Shown: positions 18,087 to 30,527 of the stretch, in pieces
Layout: the number at the start of each line of letters is the position of its first letter
How positions within the stretch are numbered: the first letter of the stretch is position 1
Assembly: GCF_019049675.1 (NCBI RefSeq)
Contig: NZ_JAFMOW010000066.1
Span: forward strand, 62,001-126,000
DNA length: 64,000 bases
Direction: 5' to 3'
Source of the DNA: Rahnella bonaserana
Lineage (GTDB): Bacteria > Pseudomonadota > Gammaproteobacteria > Enterobacterales > Enterobacteriaceae
Position numbers and translations under genes: made by a program
The notes under the pieces: generated by a model
The model's input: the letters and a program-made list of their open reading frames with translations, nothing else
What the model was told of the DNA's origin: nothing
The model's database searches: none

Positions 18087-18806
18087 ATGATTATCGGACC
18101 TTATATCAACGGTTCCGCTGTATTGCTTGGCGGGATTGTCGGCGCGTTACTCAGTCACCGGCTGCCGGAGCGTCTGCGGACTTCCATGCCCCTGATTTTC
18201 GGTGCGGCCTCAATGTGTATGGGCATCGTGCTGGTGGTCAAAGTCAGCCACATGCCGGTGATGGTGCTGTCAGTGATCCTCGGCGCGATGCTGGGGGAAC
18301 TCTGTTATCTGGAGAAAGGCATCGGCAAGCTGGGCAGCAAAGCCCGCAGTCTGGTGGAGATTTTTGTGAAGTCCGATCCGGGTGATCAGGAGTCTCAGGA
18401 ACAGTTTCTGCAAAGTTACGTGGCGATTATCGTACTGTTCTGTGCCAGTGGCACCGGGATTTTCGGTTCCATGCATGAAGGCATGACCGGTGATACCAGC
18501 GTGCTGATCGCCAAATCGTTCCTCGATTTGTTCACTGCGGCGATTTTTGCCACCACGCTCGGCTTCGCCGTGGCGGTGGTCGCGGTGCCGCAGCTCATCA
18601 TCCAGTTGCTGCTGGCGTACGGCGCAGTATTTATTCTGCCGCTGACCACGCCGGAAATGCAGGCGGACTTCTCAGCCGTCGGCGGTGTCCTGATGTTCGC
18701 CACCGGTTTTCGAATTTGCGGCATCAAAATATTCCCTGTCGCCAGTATGCTGCCGGCGCTGATCCTTGCCATGCCAATATCCAGTTTATGGGTTCATTTT
18801 TTCTGA
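18087..18806 (+). CDS. yqgA: DUF554 membrane protein, YqgA-like
   Basis: 239 residues, very hydrophobic with about 6-7 membrane segments, starting MIIGPYINGSAVLLGGIVGA with AGGAG before the ATG. Long blocks agree with E. coli YqgA as I recall it (VAIIVLFCASGTGIFGSMHE, ILPLTTPEMQADFSAVGG, RICGIKIFPV). DUF554 proteins are inner-membrane proteins without an agreed function, suggested transporters. Position immediately behind the decarboxylase suggests co-transcription and perhaps movement of substrate or product, but this is inference. Confidence 0.85.
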   Translation: MIIGPYINGSAVLLGGIVGALLSHRLPERLRTSMPLIFGAASMCMGIVLVVKVSHMPVMVLSVILGAMLGELCYLEKGIGKLGSKARSLVEIFVKSDPGDQESQEQFLQSYVAIIVLFCASGTGIFGSMHEGMTGDTSVLIAKSFLDLFTAAIFATTLGFAVAVVAVPQLIIQLLLAYGAVFILPLTTPEMQADFSAVGGVLMFATGFRICGIKIFPVASMLPALILAMPISSLWVHFF

Positions 18807-18984
18807 TTCAGACTATTTCCGCTGTCACCCGCCACTGAGTTTTCTTCGGCAGAGGGTCTCCCGCCTCTACCGGTGTATCGGGTAATAACCCGCTGCAGGG
18901 TAAAGCAGAAATGTGCAAATAAGCAGAGCAGTAACCAGCAGTATGCAGAAGAGGCGGCGATTGCCGCCTTTTTCGTGTCTGGGA

Positions 18985-19212
18985 CTAACGGTATTTATGA
19001 AAATGATTATTGCGGATCTTGCGATTGATAAAACCATGTAGTCCGCTGCCGGCTTTTGCCATGGCTTTCATATGCTCAACGTCGCTCAATCCTGGCCGGA
19101 TAGAATTGTAGATATAATGCCAGCCATCTTTAAATTTCACCGTGATGGCATCTTCCGTCGTCGTGAACGCGACGATACCCGAATTGCCTCCCCGGTTCTG
19201 GTACCTTTCCAT
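18985..19212 (-). CDS. KTSC-domain-like small protein
   Basis: 75 residues from ATG 19212, which has GGAGGGG just upstream; an upstream in-frame start lacks this. The pattern (SGIVAFTTTEDAITVKFKDG, then W-x-Y-I-Y, then GLHGFINRKIRNNHFHKY) fits the KTSC fold, a small beta-rich domain often found as a free-standing protein of unknown role. It is a monocistronic minus-strand gene between yqgA and a gene-poor stretch. Confidence 0.7.
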   Translation of the reverse strand: MERYQNRGGNSGIVAFTTTEDAITVKFKDGWHYIYNSIRPGLSDVEHMKAMAKAGSGLHGFINRKIRNNHFHKYR

Positions 19213-19239
19213 ATTCCCCTCCCTGATTGATGAGTTCAT

Positions 19240-19861
19240 TCACGACCTAAATAATCATAGTCATATTTTTTTCTGGTTATGTGAGGTGCAGGTTTTTTAA
19301 GTTATTGGTTCATGCCATCAGCCGGGTGGCAAAAATATTCAATCTTCCTCTGAAGACGCGCAGGGAATTTACCCGCACGGTTTCAGGCTGACAGGACAAA
19401 CGCAATAATGAATGATTCGCGCCAGTACTCTGCTCGCATCAGTGCCTGAGCACAGTGAACATTACCCTTTTATTAAAGGGATTAGCTGAAAGAGCCTGCA
19501 TCATCCAACAATCTTTGAGGTGGCACATGTTTCCACCCTTCTGATATCGCTGGCGTCCCGGGATTTAATCACCTTTCAAAAATGTGATTCTCCTGGCAAT
19601 CGTCATTCACCACGCCATCAGATACCTCATCGGCGCGATATATCGGGTAATAATTTTCCCCTGGCATTGGAATGGAAACAGCGACTTCAGTATTCGCGTG
19701 AGGCTGGGGCTTTCGCAGCAGATGCGGTGGCGCTTTCCTGAAAGCTGAACGCCTGATAAACGAAGCCCAAACAGCACACCTTTTAAGAATGCGGGAGTAG
19801 AAAACTGAAAGCGGCGGGGAATAGAATCCTCCGTCGCTTATTCTTTTTATGAAGGTTTGTT
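19240..19861. other. 620-bp stretch without a convincing gene
   Basis: Only a 73-codon plus-strand frame (19520-19741) with atypical composition and no ribosome site was seen; I do not call it. No tRNA-like or insertion-sequence structure was recognised. Confidence 0.5.
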
Positions 19862-20095
19862 ATGAAAAAACTCTTTCTTATCATCATGGTTTCAGCGCTG
19901 GCGGGGTGTGTCAGTGAACACCCTAAACCGCAAAGGCATCCGATCGGCATGGCGAATCCGGCCGCAGTCTATTGCCATGAGAGAGGCGGGAGATCGGTGA
20001 GTGTGCAAACCCCGCACGGTGTTCGTGCCGACTGCGTATTCCCGGATGGCAGGGGTATCGATGAATGGGAACTGTACCGCAGGGATCACGGATAA
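19862..20095 (+). CDS. DUF333-type lipoprotein
   Basis: 77 residues: lipoprotein signal MKKLFLIIMVSALAGC with lipobox LAGC (Cys16), then a short mature part. The ANPAAVYCHERGG motif followed by a second Cys (ADCVFPDG) and an acidic WELYR end defines the DUF333 group, sometimes labelled putative hemolysin without evidence. It is expected in the outer membrane or periplasm with one disulfide. AAGGTTTGTT precedes the ATG. No operon partner. Confidence 0.82.
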   Translation: MKKLFLIIMVSALAGCVSEHPKPQRHPIGMANPAAVYCHERGGRSVSVQTPHGVRADCVFPDGRGIDEWELYRRDHG

Positions 20096-20230
20096 TAATT
20101 AACGTGCCAGGCAGAGGCAAACAACCCGATTTCACGTTTATCGGTTCACGACGGGATGTGATACTTTGAACCCCTTACGTGCCGGTGAGAGCAACTCATC
20201 GCTTCGGATTCTGAACAGCACAGAGGGTTT

Positions 20231-21388
<1,158 letters not shown>

Positions 21389-21405
21389 CGCCTGCCAGAT
21401 GCGTA

Positions 21406-21442
21406 AAAAAAGGCCGGACATTTCACAGTGTCCGGCCTTTTT
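21406..21442. terminator. Bidirectional terminator
   Basis: AAAAAGGCCGGACA-tttcacag-TGTCCGGCCTTTTT at the convergence of the amidohydrolase and chemoreceptor genes, with A and T runs on either side so it can serve both. Confidence 0.9.
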
Positions 21443-21470
21443 GCTATTGGGAAAGGGTCAGCGGGAAAGG

Positions 21471-23258
21471 TTACACCCGGAAATGCCCCACGGCGATGGC
21501 CAGGCCGTTCGCTTGTTCCTGTAATGCCGAAGCGGCGCCGGTGGACTGCTGAACCATTGCGGCGTTCTGCTGCACCATGCCGTCGAGCTGAGTGATGGCG
21601 CGGTTAATTTCGTGAATGCTCAGCATCTGTTCTTCAGACGCGTGGGTGATTTCCAGCATCACGCTGCTGACATTCGACACATTACTGACGATCTCACTCA
21701 TGCTGTCGCTGGCCAGCCTGACCTGCGCTGAGCCTGAAGCTACGCTGCTGACGGTGGATTCGATCAGCACTTTGATCTCCTTCGCCGCCTGTGCGCTGCG
21801 CTGTGCCAGACTGCGCACTTCACTGGCGACCACCGCAAAACCACGCCCCTGTTCACCGGCACGCGCGGCTTCGACCGCGGCATTCAGCGCCAGAATATTG
21901 GTCTGGAAAGCAATGCCGTCAATAACGCCGGTAATATCACCGATTTTCGACGACGCTGTTTCGATACTTTCCATTGTCCTGATAACTTTGGTCACCACTT
22001 CGTCACCACGAGTGGCGGCTTCAGACGCCGAACGCGCGGTGCCGGACGCCTGTTTAGCGGAACTCGCCGACTGAGAAACCGTGGCGGTGATTTGTTCCAG
22101 CGAAGCCGCTGTTTGTTGCAGGCTGGCTGCAGCGGATTCGGTACGTCCGGACAAATCGTTATTCCCTGCGGCAATTTCATCGGCGGCAATTTTGACGGAT
22201 TCGCTGGTGGTGCGGATCTCCGACATCACCTTGCTGAGCTTATCGACAAAGGTATTGAACGCGTGCGCGATTTGCGTCACCTCGTCGTGGCCGTCCGCCG
22301 GCAGACGTTGCGTCAGGTCACCTTCGCCGGAACTTATGGCGTTGAGCGTATCTCGCACGACAGAAAGGCGGCGGAAGGATTTGCTGATAATCAGCCCGAT
22401 AACTGCCGCGGAAATCAGCACAATCACAATCAGCGTAATCACCGACGATGTCAGCAGGGATCGCATTCCCGCCGTGGATTCTTTCTGGTCCTGCGCCACC
22501 AGCGTATACCATTCCGTGCCTGCTACCGGCATCGCGCGCACGCGTTTCACCACACCATTGAGTTCAATATTCTGCGGTGAATTCGCTGCTAACAGCGCCG
22601 GTAAATCCACGCCTTGCGCCAGGGCAGTAAAGGGTTTCAGCGCCAGACTGGCGTCAGGATGTGCAATGATAATGCCCGATTTATCCACCAGCATGCCGAA
22701 ACTGCCCGGCGTCGGATGTATGGTATTGACGTTATTCACCACGCTGTCCATCGAAACATCGCCTGCCACAATCGCTTTCAGCGTGCCGGATGCCATTACA
22801 GGCACGGCGAAAGTAACCACTAACTTACCGGTTCCGGCATCGATATACGGTGGCGTAGCGACCGGATGTCCGGTGCCGGCTGCCTGCGTATACCACGGGC
22901 GACCGGTCGGGTCGTAATCTGCGGGCACACCGGTTGGATCGGAGAACTTCGCGGTTTTATTTGCGTATCCGACGTAGACGTTAGTAAACCCACCTGCGCT
23001 GGCGATTTGTTTGAGAACCGGGACCGGATCATCCGACAAAGCGACTTGTTGCAGTGAATCGATCATCCCTGTTTTAGAACTTACCCAGTCGCTTATCCCT
23101 TGCGTGTGGCTGGAGGTCAGGGCGTTCAGCGTACTGTCTGTCGCCTGACCGTTGTATTTGTTAGCAACGGTGTAACTCAGTAGCGTATTGATAACCAGTG
23201 AGCATGCCACGATGGCGATACAGGCTGTGATAATGCGTGAGCGGATGGTCTTTAACAT
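21471..23258 (-). CDS. Methyl-accepting chemotaxis protein with Cache sensor domain
   Basis: 595 residues. First membrane segment about 10-30, then a periplasmic double-Cache-type domain (about 35-265, with the [11 protein letters not shown] motif typical of small-molecule dCache sensors). A second membrane segment lies at about 272-293, a HAMP domain at about 295-345, then the coiled-coil cytoplasmic signalling domain with hairpin tip [20 protein letters not shown]. The C-terminus ends GHFRV without an NWETF-type receptor tether, so it depends on other receptors for CheR/CheB adaptation. The ligand is unknown; dCache sensors of this type often bind amino acids. Confidence 0.92.
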   Translation of the reverse strand: MLKTIRSRIITACIAIVACSLVINTLLSYTVANKYNGQATDSTLNALTSSHTQGISDWVSSKTGMIDSLQQVALSDDPVPVLKQIASAGGFTNVYVGYANKTAKFSDPTGVPADYDPTGRPWYTQAAGTGHPVATPPYIDAGTGKLVVTFAVPVMASGTLKAIVAGDVSMDSVVNNVNTIHPTPGSFGMLVDKSGIIIAHPDASLALKPFTALAQGVDLPALLAANSPQNIELNGVVKRVRAMPVAGTEWYTLVAQDQKESTAGMRSLLTSSVITLIVIVLISAAVIGLIISKSFRRLSVVRDTLNAISSGEGDLTQRLPADGHDEVTQIAHAFNTFVDKLSKVMSEIRTTSESVKIAADEIAAGNNDLSGRTESAAASLQQTAASLEQITATVSQSASSAKQASGTARSASEAATRGDEVVTKVIRTMESIETASSKIGDITGVIDGIAFQTNILALNAAVEAARAGEQGRGFAVVASEVRSLAQRSAQAAKEIKVLIESTVSSVASGSAQVRLASDSMSEIVSNVSNVSSVMLEITHASEEQMLSIHEINRAITQLDGMVQQNAAMVQQSTGAASALQEQANGLAIAVGHFRV

Positions 23259-23554
23259 GGGCGTTTCCCTGGAAGGAATCTTAAGTTTATGGTATCGGCA
23301 GGAAAGGGGAGAACTTGAAGTAAGTCACAAAAAATAAAGCGTGGTAGCAGTCTGAAAGAGAGCCTTTTGTGCTGGGAATGGAAAAAGGTATAAATAATTC
23401 CAATGAATGCTTCCCGCATTAATCATAATAAAAAATTATTTATTTTAAATAAGTCAGATCAATTACCTGTATTTTGATCTGTATTTGGTTTTTATATCTT
23501 CATTATCACTAATGTATTCGACTTACCTTTCCGAAAAATAGAAACGGACTTTCC

Positions 23555-25903
23555 ATGTCTAAGATGGATTTTTCCCAAACCGCTGCCTTTATCTGGTCAG
23601 TGGCTGATTTGCTACGTGGTGATTTCAAACAGTCGCAGTACGGACGCATCATCCTTCCCTTCGCCTTACTGCGCCGTCTGGAATGCGTGCTGGAAAACAG
23701 CAAAGACGCGGTGGTGATACAGGCGCAAAAAGTTCACGCGATGGATTTGCCGGAAGAAGCGCAGGAAAAACTGATTTTGCGCGCCACCGGAGGACTGGCT
23801 TTCTTCAACACCTCGCCGATGAATCTCAGCACTCTCGGGCAAAAAGACATCCGGGATAATCTGGAGAACTATATTCAGAGCTTCTCCACCGATGCCCGCG
23901 AGATTTTTGAACACTTCAAATTCAGCGAATTTCTCAGTCAGCTCGACGAAGCGAATCTGTTATTCAAAGTGGTGCAGAAGGTTGCCGCGACCGACCTCAG
24001 CCCCGCGGCGGTATCCAACCACGATATGGGGCTGGTGTTTGAAGAACTGATCCGCCGCTTTGCCGAAGGATCCAATGAAACGGCGGGTGAGCACTTTACG
24101 CCGCGCGACATCGTCCGGCTGACCACTGCGCTGGTGTTTATGAAAGATGATGAGGCGCTGACCCGCGACGGGATCATCCGCACCATTTACGATCCGACGG
24201 CGGGGACGGGCGGCTTTTTATCGGCGGGGATGGAATACCTGCACGAGCTGAATCCGGGGGCCGTGATGCGCGCGTTCGGGCAGGAACTGAACCCGGAATC
24301 CTACGCCATCTGCAAAGCCGACATGCTCATCAAAGGGCAGGACGTCAGCCTGATCAAACTCGGCAACACACTTTCTAACGACCAGCTTCCCGCCGACAAA
24401 TTTGACTACATGCTCTCCAATCCCCCGTTCGGCGTGGACTGGAAGAAAATCGAAACCGAGATCAGCGATGAACACACCGTAAAAGGATTTGATGGCCGTT
24501 TCGGTGCCGGATTACCCCGTGTTTCCGACGGTTCGCTGCTGTTTTTGCTGCATCTGATCAGCAAAATGCACGATGGCGGAAAAGATGGCGGCGGGCGCAT
24601 CGGCATTATCCTTAACGGTTCGCCATTGTTTACCGGCGGGGCGGGCAGCGGTGAAAGCGAGATCCGCCGTTATATCCTGGAAGCCGACCTGCTCGAAGGC
24701 ATCGTCGCGCTGCCGACAGACATGTTCTACAACACCGGCATTTCGACCTACGTGTGGATCCTGTCGAACAACAAAGACAGGACGCGTAAGGGCAAGGTTC
24801 AGCTGATCGACGGCTCAAATCTGTGCGGTAAAATGCGCAAATCGTTAGGGTCGAAGCGTAATCTGATGGGCGAAGATGACATCAGACTCATCACCCGCAC
24901 CTTCGGCGATTTTGCGGTGATCAATCCGACCCCGCTGCATGAGCTGGGATTAGAGAAAGCGCCGGAACAAAAATCCAGCCGGGGTCGTCAGTCCGCCAGC
25001 AGTAAAAAAGACGCGCCGAAAACCTTCGCCAGCAAAATCTTTAACAGCACCGATTTCGGTTATCGTCGTCTGACCATTGAACGTCCTCTGCGCCTTTGCG
25101 CACAAATCACCGATCAGGCCATTGCCACTTTACGTTTTGCGCCTAAGCCTTTTAACGCACCGATGGAGCGGTTGTATCAGGATTTCGCCGCGCCGTGGAA
25201 TGCACAGACTTATGGCGATTTTTCGGATATTGAAACTGAAGCCCGCGCCATCATCAAAGCCGATTTCCCTGAGCTGAAAGAGAAGCAGATTAAAGATCTG
25301 CTCGATGCCAAACTGTGGCTGGCGCAACGCACGCTGATGGAGAAAGCCCGTCAGATCCAGATGGCCTTTGGTGCAACTGACGGCGGTAAATACAGCGTCA
25401 GCAACGATTTCAATCAGTTTGATCACTCACTGAAAACCGCGCTCAGTGTTGCGTGCGTGAAGCTCGACACCCGAGAGAAAAAGCAGTTTATCGACGCGGT
25501 CACCACTAAAAATCCTTCAGCCGAACCGGTGGTGAAGAAAGTCCTGAAAGAGAGTGAACAGCCGTTGTATGGCGCGTTCCGCTACAAAGGCAAAGTGGTC
25601 GAATTCGAACCGGACGGTGATTTACGCGATAACGAAAACGTCCCGCTCGATCCCTCCGTCGCTACCAGCCTGCTTATCGAAAGCTATTTCGAACGCGAAG
25701 TAAAACCGCACGTCAGTGACGCCTGGATCAACGCCGACAAACGCGATACGAAAGACAACGAGATCGGCGTCGTCGGTTACGAGATCCCGTTCAACCGCCA
25801 CTTCTATGTTTATCAGCCGCCACGCGATCTGAAAGAGATCGACGCCGACCTCGATGCGATCAGTGCCGAAATCATGGCGCTGTTGCAGGAGGTGCATTCA
25901 TGA
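23555..25903 (+). CDS. hsdM: Type I restriction-modification methylase subunit HsdM
   Basis: Adenine-N6 methyltransferase subunit of a type I RM enzyme. 782 residues with the HsdM N-terminal helical domain first ([20 protein letters not shown]), SAM-binding motif [11 protein letters not shown] from residue 213 and catalytic motif IV NPPFG at about 289-293. Classical EcoKI-type HsdM has about 530 residues; the extra C-terminal 280 residues (from about residue 490) occur in a longer HsdM subgroup. Its last codon overlaps hsdS (ATGA). Works with two HsdM and one HsdS to methylate the host target. Confidence 0.94.
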   Translation: MSKMDFSQTAAFIWSVADLLRGDFKQSQYGRIILPFALLRRLECVLENSKDAVVIQAQKVHAMDLPEEAQEKLILRATGGLAFFNTSPMNLSTLGQKDIRDNLENYIQSFSTDAREIFEHFKFSEFLSQLDEANLLFKVVQKVAATDLSPAAVSNHDMGLVFEELIRRFAEGSNETAGEHFTPRDIVRLTTALVFMKDDEALTRDGIIRTIYDPTAGTGGFLSAGMEYLHELNPGAVMRAFGQELNPESYAICKADMLIKGQDVSLIKLGNTLSNDQLPADKFDYMLSNPPFGVDWKKIETEISDEHTVKGFDGRFGAGLPRVSDGSLLFLLHLISKMHDGGKDGGGRIGIILNGSPLFTGGAGSGESEIRRYILEADLLEGIVALPTDMFYNTGISTYVWILSNNKDRTRKGKVQLIDGSNLCGKMRKSLGSKRNLMGEDDIRLITRTFGDFAVINPTPLHELGLEKAPEQKSSRGRQSASSKKDAPKTFASKIFNSTDFGYRRLTIERPLRLCAQITDQAIATLRFAPKPFNAPMERLYQDFAAPWNAQTYGDFSDIETEARAIIKADFPELKEKQIKDLLDAKLWLAQRTLMEKARQIQMAFGATDGGKYSVSNDFNQFDHSLKTALSVACVKLDTREKKQFIDAVTTKNPSAEPVVKKVLKESEQPLYGAFRYKGKVVEFEPDGDLRDNENVPLDPSVATSLLIESYFEREVKPHVSDAWINADKRDTKDNEIGVVGYEIPFNRHFYVYQPPRDLKEIDADLDAISAEIMALLQEVHS

Positions 25904-27237
25904 GCGGGCGGTATAAGGCGTATGGGGAATATAAGGAGTCTGGGGTTGAGTGGGTCGGTTCAATGCCTAGTCATTGGACAATAGAACCACTATTTTCAAA
26001 TTGCGACGCCCCGATCGAAAAAAACTCAGATGGAAGAGAAAAAAATGTTCTTTCGTTGAGTTATGGAAATATTATACCCAGAGACGTTGATGATAATTTT
26101 GGATTGCTGCCAGAGTCTTTTAATACCTATCAACTAGTTTATCCTCAAAATATAATACTCCGTCTAACAGATCTCCAGAATGATAAAAGAAGTCTTCGTG
26201 TAGGATTTTCAAAACAACAAGGGATTATTACATCGGCTTATTTGAAACTTGTCTTTACGAAAAAAATGAGTTCACCATTCATGTATCGTCTTCTTCATTC
26301 TTATGATACGACAAAAGTGTTTTATGGCATGGGAGGGGGATTACGACAATCAATGAAGTTTGAAGATTTTAGGAGATTACCCCTTTTAATTCCATCCTTT
26401 GCAGAACAAACCCAAATCGCCGCCTTCCTCGATCACGAAACCGCCAAAATCGATACTCTAATCGGCAAGCAGCAACAACTGATTGAACTGCTGAAAGAAA
26501 AACGTCAGGCGGTGATCAGTCATGCGGTGACCAAAGGGCTGGATCCTGATGTGCCGATGAAAGATTCAGGAGTTGATTGGTTGGGGGAAGTGCCGGAGCA
26601 TTGGAAAGTAATTTATATTAAGCACTTATCTGAGGTTAAAAGGGGAGCAAGTCCAAGGCCGATTGATGATCAAAAATATTTTGATGAAGAGGGAGAATAT
26701 GCATGGACTCGTATTGCAGATGTATCTCTGGCTGGAATGTATCTGAAAGACACTCAACAACGACTTTCAAGTTTAGGGTCATCTTTGAGTGTGAAACTAG
26801 AACGTGGTGAACTCTTTCTAAGTATTGCTGGTACTGTCGGTAAACCGTGTATCACTACTTCAAAAGCTTGCATTCATGATGGGTTTGTATATTTCCCTTC
26901 TTTGAAAATTAATAACAAATACTTATTTTATATTTTTGATGCTGGGCAGGCATATCTTGGTTTAGGAAAGATGGGAACACAATTGAATTTAAATACGGAC
27001 ACTGTTGGCTGTATTAAGGTTGCATTACCTCCGAGCCTTGAGATTCATGAGATTGTTTCTTATATAGTAAAACAAAAAGAAAAATATGACCTACTAATTA
27101 CAAGTGCATACGAGTTTATTGAATTAATACAAGAACGCCGTACCGCCCTGATTTCCGCCGCCGTCACCGGCAAAATCGATGTGCGCGACTGGCAGGTACC
27201 TGTCACGCAAACTGAATCCGACGAGGTGATGGCATGA
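25900..27237 (+). CDS. hsdS: Type I RM specificity subunit HsdS
   Basis: DNA-recognition subunit, 445 residues. Two target-recognition domains (about 20-165 and 232-395) are each introduced by a related block, [13 protein letters not shown] at the start and [13 protein letters not shown] near residue 225. They are joined by a helical conserved region ([20 protein letters not shown], then [20 protein letters not shown]) that recurs in the C-terminal tail ([19 protein letters not shown]). The recognition domains are visibly AT-rich against GC-rich conserved regions, as expected from domain swapping. Recognition sequence cannot be read from the protein. ATGA overlaps on both sides. Confidence 0.93.
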   Translation: MSGRYKAYGEYKESGVEWVGSMPSHWTIEPLFSNCDAPIEKNSDGREKNVLSLSYGNIIPRDVDDNFGLLPESFNTYQLVYPQNIILRLTDLQNDKRSLRVGFSKQQGIITSAYLKLVFTKKMSSPFMYRLLHSYDTTKVFYGMGGGLRQSMKFEDFRRLPLLIPSFAEQTQIAAFLDHETAKIDTLIGKQQQLIELLKEKRQAVISHAVTKGLDPDVPMKDSGVDWLGEVPEHWKVIYIKHLSEVKRGASPRPIDDQKYFDEEGEYAWTRIADVSLAGMYLKDTQQRLSSLGSSLSVKLERGELFLSIAGTVGKPCITTSKACIHDGFVYFPSLKINNKYLFYIFDAGQAYLGLGKMGTQLNLNTDTVGCIKVALPPSLEIHEIVSYIVKQKEKYDLLITSAYEFIELIQERRTALISAAVTGKIDVRDWQVPVTQTESDEVMA

Positions 27238-30200
27238 TGTCGGATCCGACCAAAGAACGGATTTTTCAGGATGAGATAATCGCGCAGTTGTGCGCTAACG
27301 GCTGGATCACCGGTAAACCGGACGGCTACGATCGCGAGCGGGCGCTGTATCTGCAGGACGTTCTGACCTTTGTGCACACCACGCAGCCGAAAGAGTGGGA
27401 GAAGCTGGCGCGGGTGTATCCGCAGGATACCGAACGTCATTTCTTCGATGCGCTGGTGACGCAGTTAAATAAAGCTGACAGCAACGCCACAGATAAACTT
27501 TCGCGCACCTACGGCACCCTCGGCGTATTGCGTCACGGACTGAAGATCCGCAATGCCAGTTTTACCTTTTGTCAGTTCAAACCCGAGCATGACCTGAATC
27601 CCGATACGCTAACGCGCTACCGGCAAAATATCTGCCGCGTGGTACCGGAACTGGTGTACAGCCCGTATGCCAGCGCGGAGCATTTTGCAGAAAGCGGGGT
27701 GAAAGCCAAAAGCTGGCGCATCGACCTGGTATTGTTCGTTAACGGTCTGCCGGTCGCCACGCTGGAGCTAAAATCCGAGTTCAAGCAGACAGTGCAAAGC
27801 GCCATCGCTCAGTACAAAGACACCCGTCTGCCGAAAGATCCGGCGACCAAAAAGCCTGAGCCGCTGCTGACATTCAAACGCGGGGCGCTGGTGCATTTCG
27901 CCGTCAGCCAGTACGACGTATTCATGACCACCCGGCTGGCGGGTAAAGATACCTATTTCCTGCCGTTCAACAAAGGCACGCCGGAAGGCGGAAAGGGCAA
28001 TCCGACGCCCGCCGACCAGACCCGTTACGCGACGGATTATCTGTGGAATGAAGTGTTACTGCCCGATAACCTGCTGACCATTTTGGGCAGTTACGTGCAT
28101 CTGCAAATCGATGAAAAAGAAGACTGGCAGGGACTCAAATACAAAAAAGAAGCGCTGATATTCCCGCGATATCATCAGTGGGATGTGGTGAATAAACTGG
28201 TGCGTGCCGCAACGGAAGAGGGCTGCGGACATAAATACCTGATCCAGCACAGCGCCGGTTCCGGCAAATCCAACTCGATTGCCTGGACAGCGCATCAGCT
28301 TTCGACGCTATATGCCGCCGGCGGCCAAAAGCAGTTTCATTCGGTGATTGTGGTCACCGACCGCACGGTGCTCGATGATCAGCTTCAGGACACTATTTAC
28401 CAGTTTGAACATGCTGACGGTGTGGTCGGGCGCATCAATAATAAGACCGGCGATGGCTCAAAAGCCGAGAAGCTCGCCGCCGCGCTGGAAAACTCGCAGC
28501 CGATTATTATCGTCACCATCCAGACGTTCCCGTTTGTGCTGAAAGCGATTGAAAACAGCGTGAGCCTTAAACAGCGGCAGTACGCGATCATTGCTGATGA
28601 GGCGCATTCCTCACAAAGTGGTTCGACGGCGCGTCAGCTGAAAGAAGTGCTGATGCTGGAAAATACCGGCGACGACGTTGAGCTGTCTTCCGAAGACATC
28701 ATGGACGCCACCATGGCTGCCCGCCGCGGCAGCAATAATCTCAACTATTACGCGTTTACCGCCACGCCGAAAGCCAAAACGCTGGAACTGTTTGGCCGTC
28801 TTCCCAACCCGGACGAACCAGCGTCCAAAACCAACCGGCCACAGGCGTTTCACGTTTATTCCATGCGGCAGGCCATCGAAGAGGGCTTCATTCTCGACGT
28901 GCTCAAAAATTACGTCACCTATCAGGTGGCTTATAAACTGGTGCAGAGACAAACGGATGCAGATAAAGAAGTCGACAGTAAAAAGGCCAAAACCCGGCTG
29001 AATCAGTGGGTACGGCTGCATGATCACAATATTGCGCAGAAAGTGAAAGTGATTGTCGAGCACTACAAAAATCACGTGATGAACTTACTCAGCGGGCAGG
29101 CTAAAGCCATGGTCGTCACCAGCTCGCGCAAGGAAGCAGTGCGCTACAAACTGGCGTTCGACAAATACATTGTTGAAAATAATTACCAGAAAATCAGCGC
29201 CATGGTGGCATTTTCCGGTGAAGTGGAATTTACCGAAAACGACCCGAACAGCAGCGCGCAGCTCGGGCAGAAATTCACGGAATCCAACATGAATCCCGGC
29301 CTGAAAGGGCGTGATATGCGCAAGGCGTTCGACAGCGACGATTATCAGGTGATGCTGGTAGCAAACAAATTCCAGACGGGATTTGATCAGCCGAAACTGT
29401 GCGCCATGTATGTCGATAAACCACTCGGCGGCGTCGAGTGCGTGCAGACCCTTTCCCGTCTGAACCGCATCTGTCCCGGTAAAGCCGAATCCGGCACTTT
29501 TATTCTCGATTTCTTTAACCAGCCGGACGAAATCCTCGCTGCCTTTCAGCCTTATTATCAGACCGCTGAGCTGATGGATGTGTCCGATCCGGCACTGGTT
29601 TTCGAACTGTTTGAAAAACTGCGCACCGGCGGGATTTTTCAGTGGAGCGAGGTCGAACAGTTTTGCACCGCCTTTTTCAGCAAAAACAAATCCAGCGCCG
29701 CCCTAAGCAATATCAGCAGACCCGCCGTCGTGCGCTGGGAGAAACGCTATGCCTCGGCGATTGAAGCCTATAAGCAGGCGAAAGATATGTTTGAGCGCAC
29801 CAAAAAAACGCAGGATCCGGTAATTATCGCCAATGCGGAGAACACCTTTAAAGACTGTAAAAAGGAAAAAGACCGGCTGGAAATCTTCAAAAAAGACCTC
29901 GGCAGCTTTGTGCGCTTCTACGAGTTTATTTCGCAGATTATCGATTACGACAATCAGGATCTGGAGAAACTCAGCCTGTTCGCACGGCATCTGCGCCCGC
30001 TACTGCGGGAACAAAACGTGCAGGAAGATGACGTGGATTTGCAGAATGTGGTGATGAGCCATTACCGTTTATCGAAAATGCGCGAGCAAAGTCTGCGGCT
30101 TACCGACAGCAGTGCTGACGACCGGCTGCAACCCGGTAATGACGTCGGCTCGGCGAAACCCAAAGACAAGAAAGAGGATTTTCTGTCGCATGTGCTGGAG

Positions 30201-30482
30201 CGTTTAAACGAATTGTTTATTACCGATAATCTGACAGATAGAGATTTGATCAGCGGCTTACACACTGTGTGCGGCAAGATTTCTGAAAACCAGACGGTTA
30301 TGACGCAACTTGCCAATAATACGTCTGAGCAGGTGATGCTGGGAGACTTTCCAAAAGCGGTCGATGAAGCCATCATGGACTGTAACGCCGCCCAGCAGGA
30401 AATCATGATGCAATATCTTTCCAGTCCCGCCATCGCTAAAGGTTATGCAAGAGTCATTTTAGATATGCTGAAGGCCGGTTAA
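27234..30482 (+). CDS. hsdR: Type I restriction endonuclease subunit HsdR
   Basis: ATP-dependent DNA translocase and nuclease, 1082 residues. N-terminal PD-(D/E)xK nuclease region with IDLVLFVNGLPVATLELKSE near 165-185. Helicase Walker A SAGSGKS at 340-346, DEAH box at 455-458 (IADEAHSSQSG), TATPKAKT near 508, and motif VI-like QTLSRLNRICPGK near 735. A C-terminal helical region contacts HsdM/HsdS. All catalytic motifs are intact, so the system looks active. It overlaps hsdS by 4 bases. A GC-rich hairpin (GCTGCGGC-gaaa-GCCGCAGC, 30494-30513) lies just after the stop. Confidence 0.94.
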   Translation: MMSDPTKERIFQDEIIAQLCANGWITGKPDGYDRERALYLQDVLTFVHTTQPKEWEKLARVYPQDTERHFFDALVTQLNKADSNATDKLSRTYGTLGVLRHGLKIRNASFTFCQFKPEHDLNPDTLTRYRQNICRVVPELVYSPYASAEHFAESGVKAKSWRIDLVLFVNGLPVATLELKSEFKQTVQSAIAQYKDTRLPKDPATKKPEPLLTFKRGALVHFAVSQYDVFMTTRLAGKDTYFLPFNKGTPEGGKGNPTPADQTRYATDYLWNEVLLPDNLLTILGSYVHLQIDEKEDWQGLKYKKEALIFPRYHQWDVVNKLVRAATEEGCGHKYLIQHSAGSGKSNSIAWTAHQLSTLYAAGGQKQFHSVIVVTDRTVLDDQLQDTIYQFEHADGVVGRINNKTGDGSKAEKLAAALENSQPIIIVTIQTFPFVLKAIENSVSLKQRQYAIIADEAHSSQSGSTARQLKEVLMLENTGDDVELSSEDIMDATMAARRGSNNLNYYAFTATPKAKTLELFGRLPNPDEPASKTNRPQAFHVYSMRQAIEEGFILDVLKNYVTYQVAYKLVQRQTDADKEVDSKKAKTRLNQWVRLHDHNIAQKVKVIVEHYKNHVMNLLSGQAKAMVVTSSRKEAVRYKLAFDKYIVENNYQKISAMVAFSGEVEFTENDPNSSAQLGQKFTESNMNPGLKGRDMRKAFDSDDYQVMLVANKFQTGFDQPKLCAMYVDKPLGGVECVQTLSRLNRICPGKAESGTFILDFFNQPDEILAAFQPYYQTAELMDVSDPALVFELFEKLRTGGIFQWSEVEQFCTAFFSKNKSSAALSNISRPAVVRWEKRYASAIEAYKQAKDMFERTKKTQDPVIIANAENTFKDCKKEKDRLEIFKKDLGSFVRFYEFISQIIDYDNQDLEKLSLFARHLRPLLREQNVQEDDVDLQNVVMSHYRLSKMREQSLRLTDSSADDRLQPGNDVGSAKPKDKKEDFLSHVLERLNELFITDNLTDRDLISGLHTVCGKISENQTVMTQLANNTSEQVMLGDFPKAVDEAIMDCNAAQQEIMMQYLSSPAIAKGYARVILDMLKAG

Positions 30483-30493
30483 CACGTGAATGG

Positions 30494-30513
30494 GCTGCGG
30501 CGAAAGCCGCAGC
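30494..30513 (+). terminator. Hairpin after hsdR
   Basis: Perfect 8-bp stem with GAAA tetraloop, but no T run on the plus strand; a weak terminator or mRNA 3' stabiliser. Confidence 0.4.
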
Positions 30514-30527
30514 GTCAATGCAACGTC

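Noticed and set aside
19520..19741. 73-codon plus-strand open frame
   Set aside because: No ribosome site, odd composition and no recognised motif.
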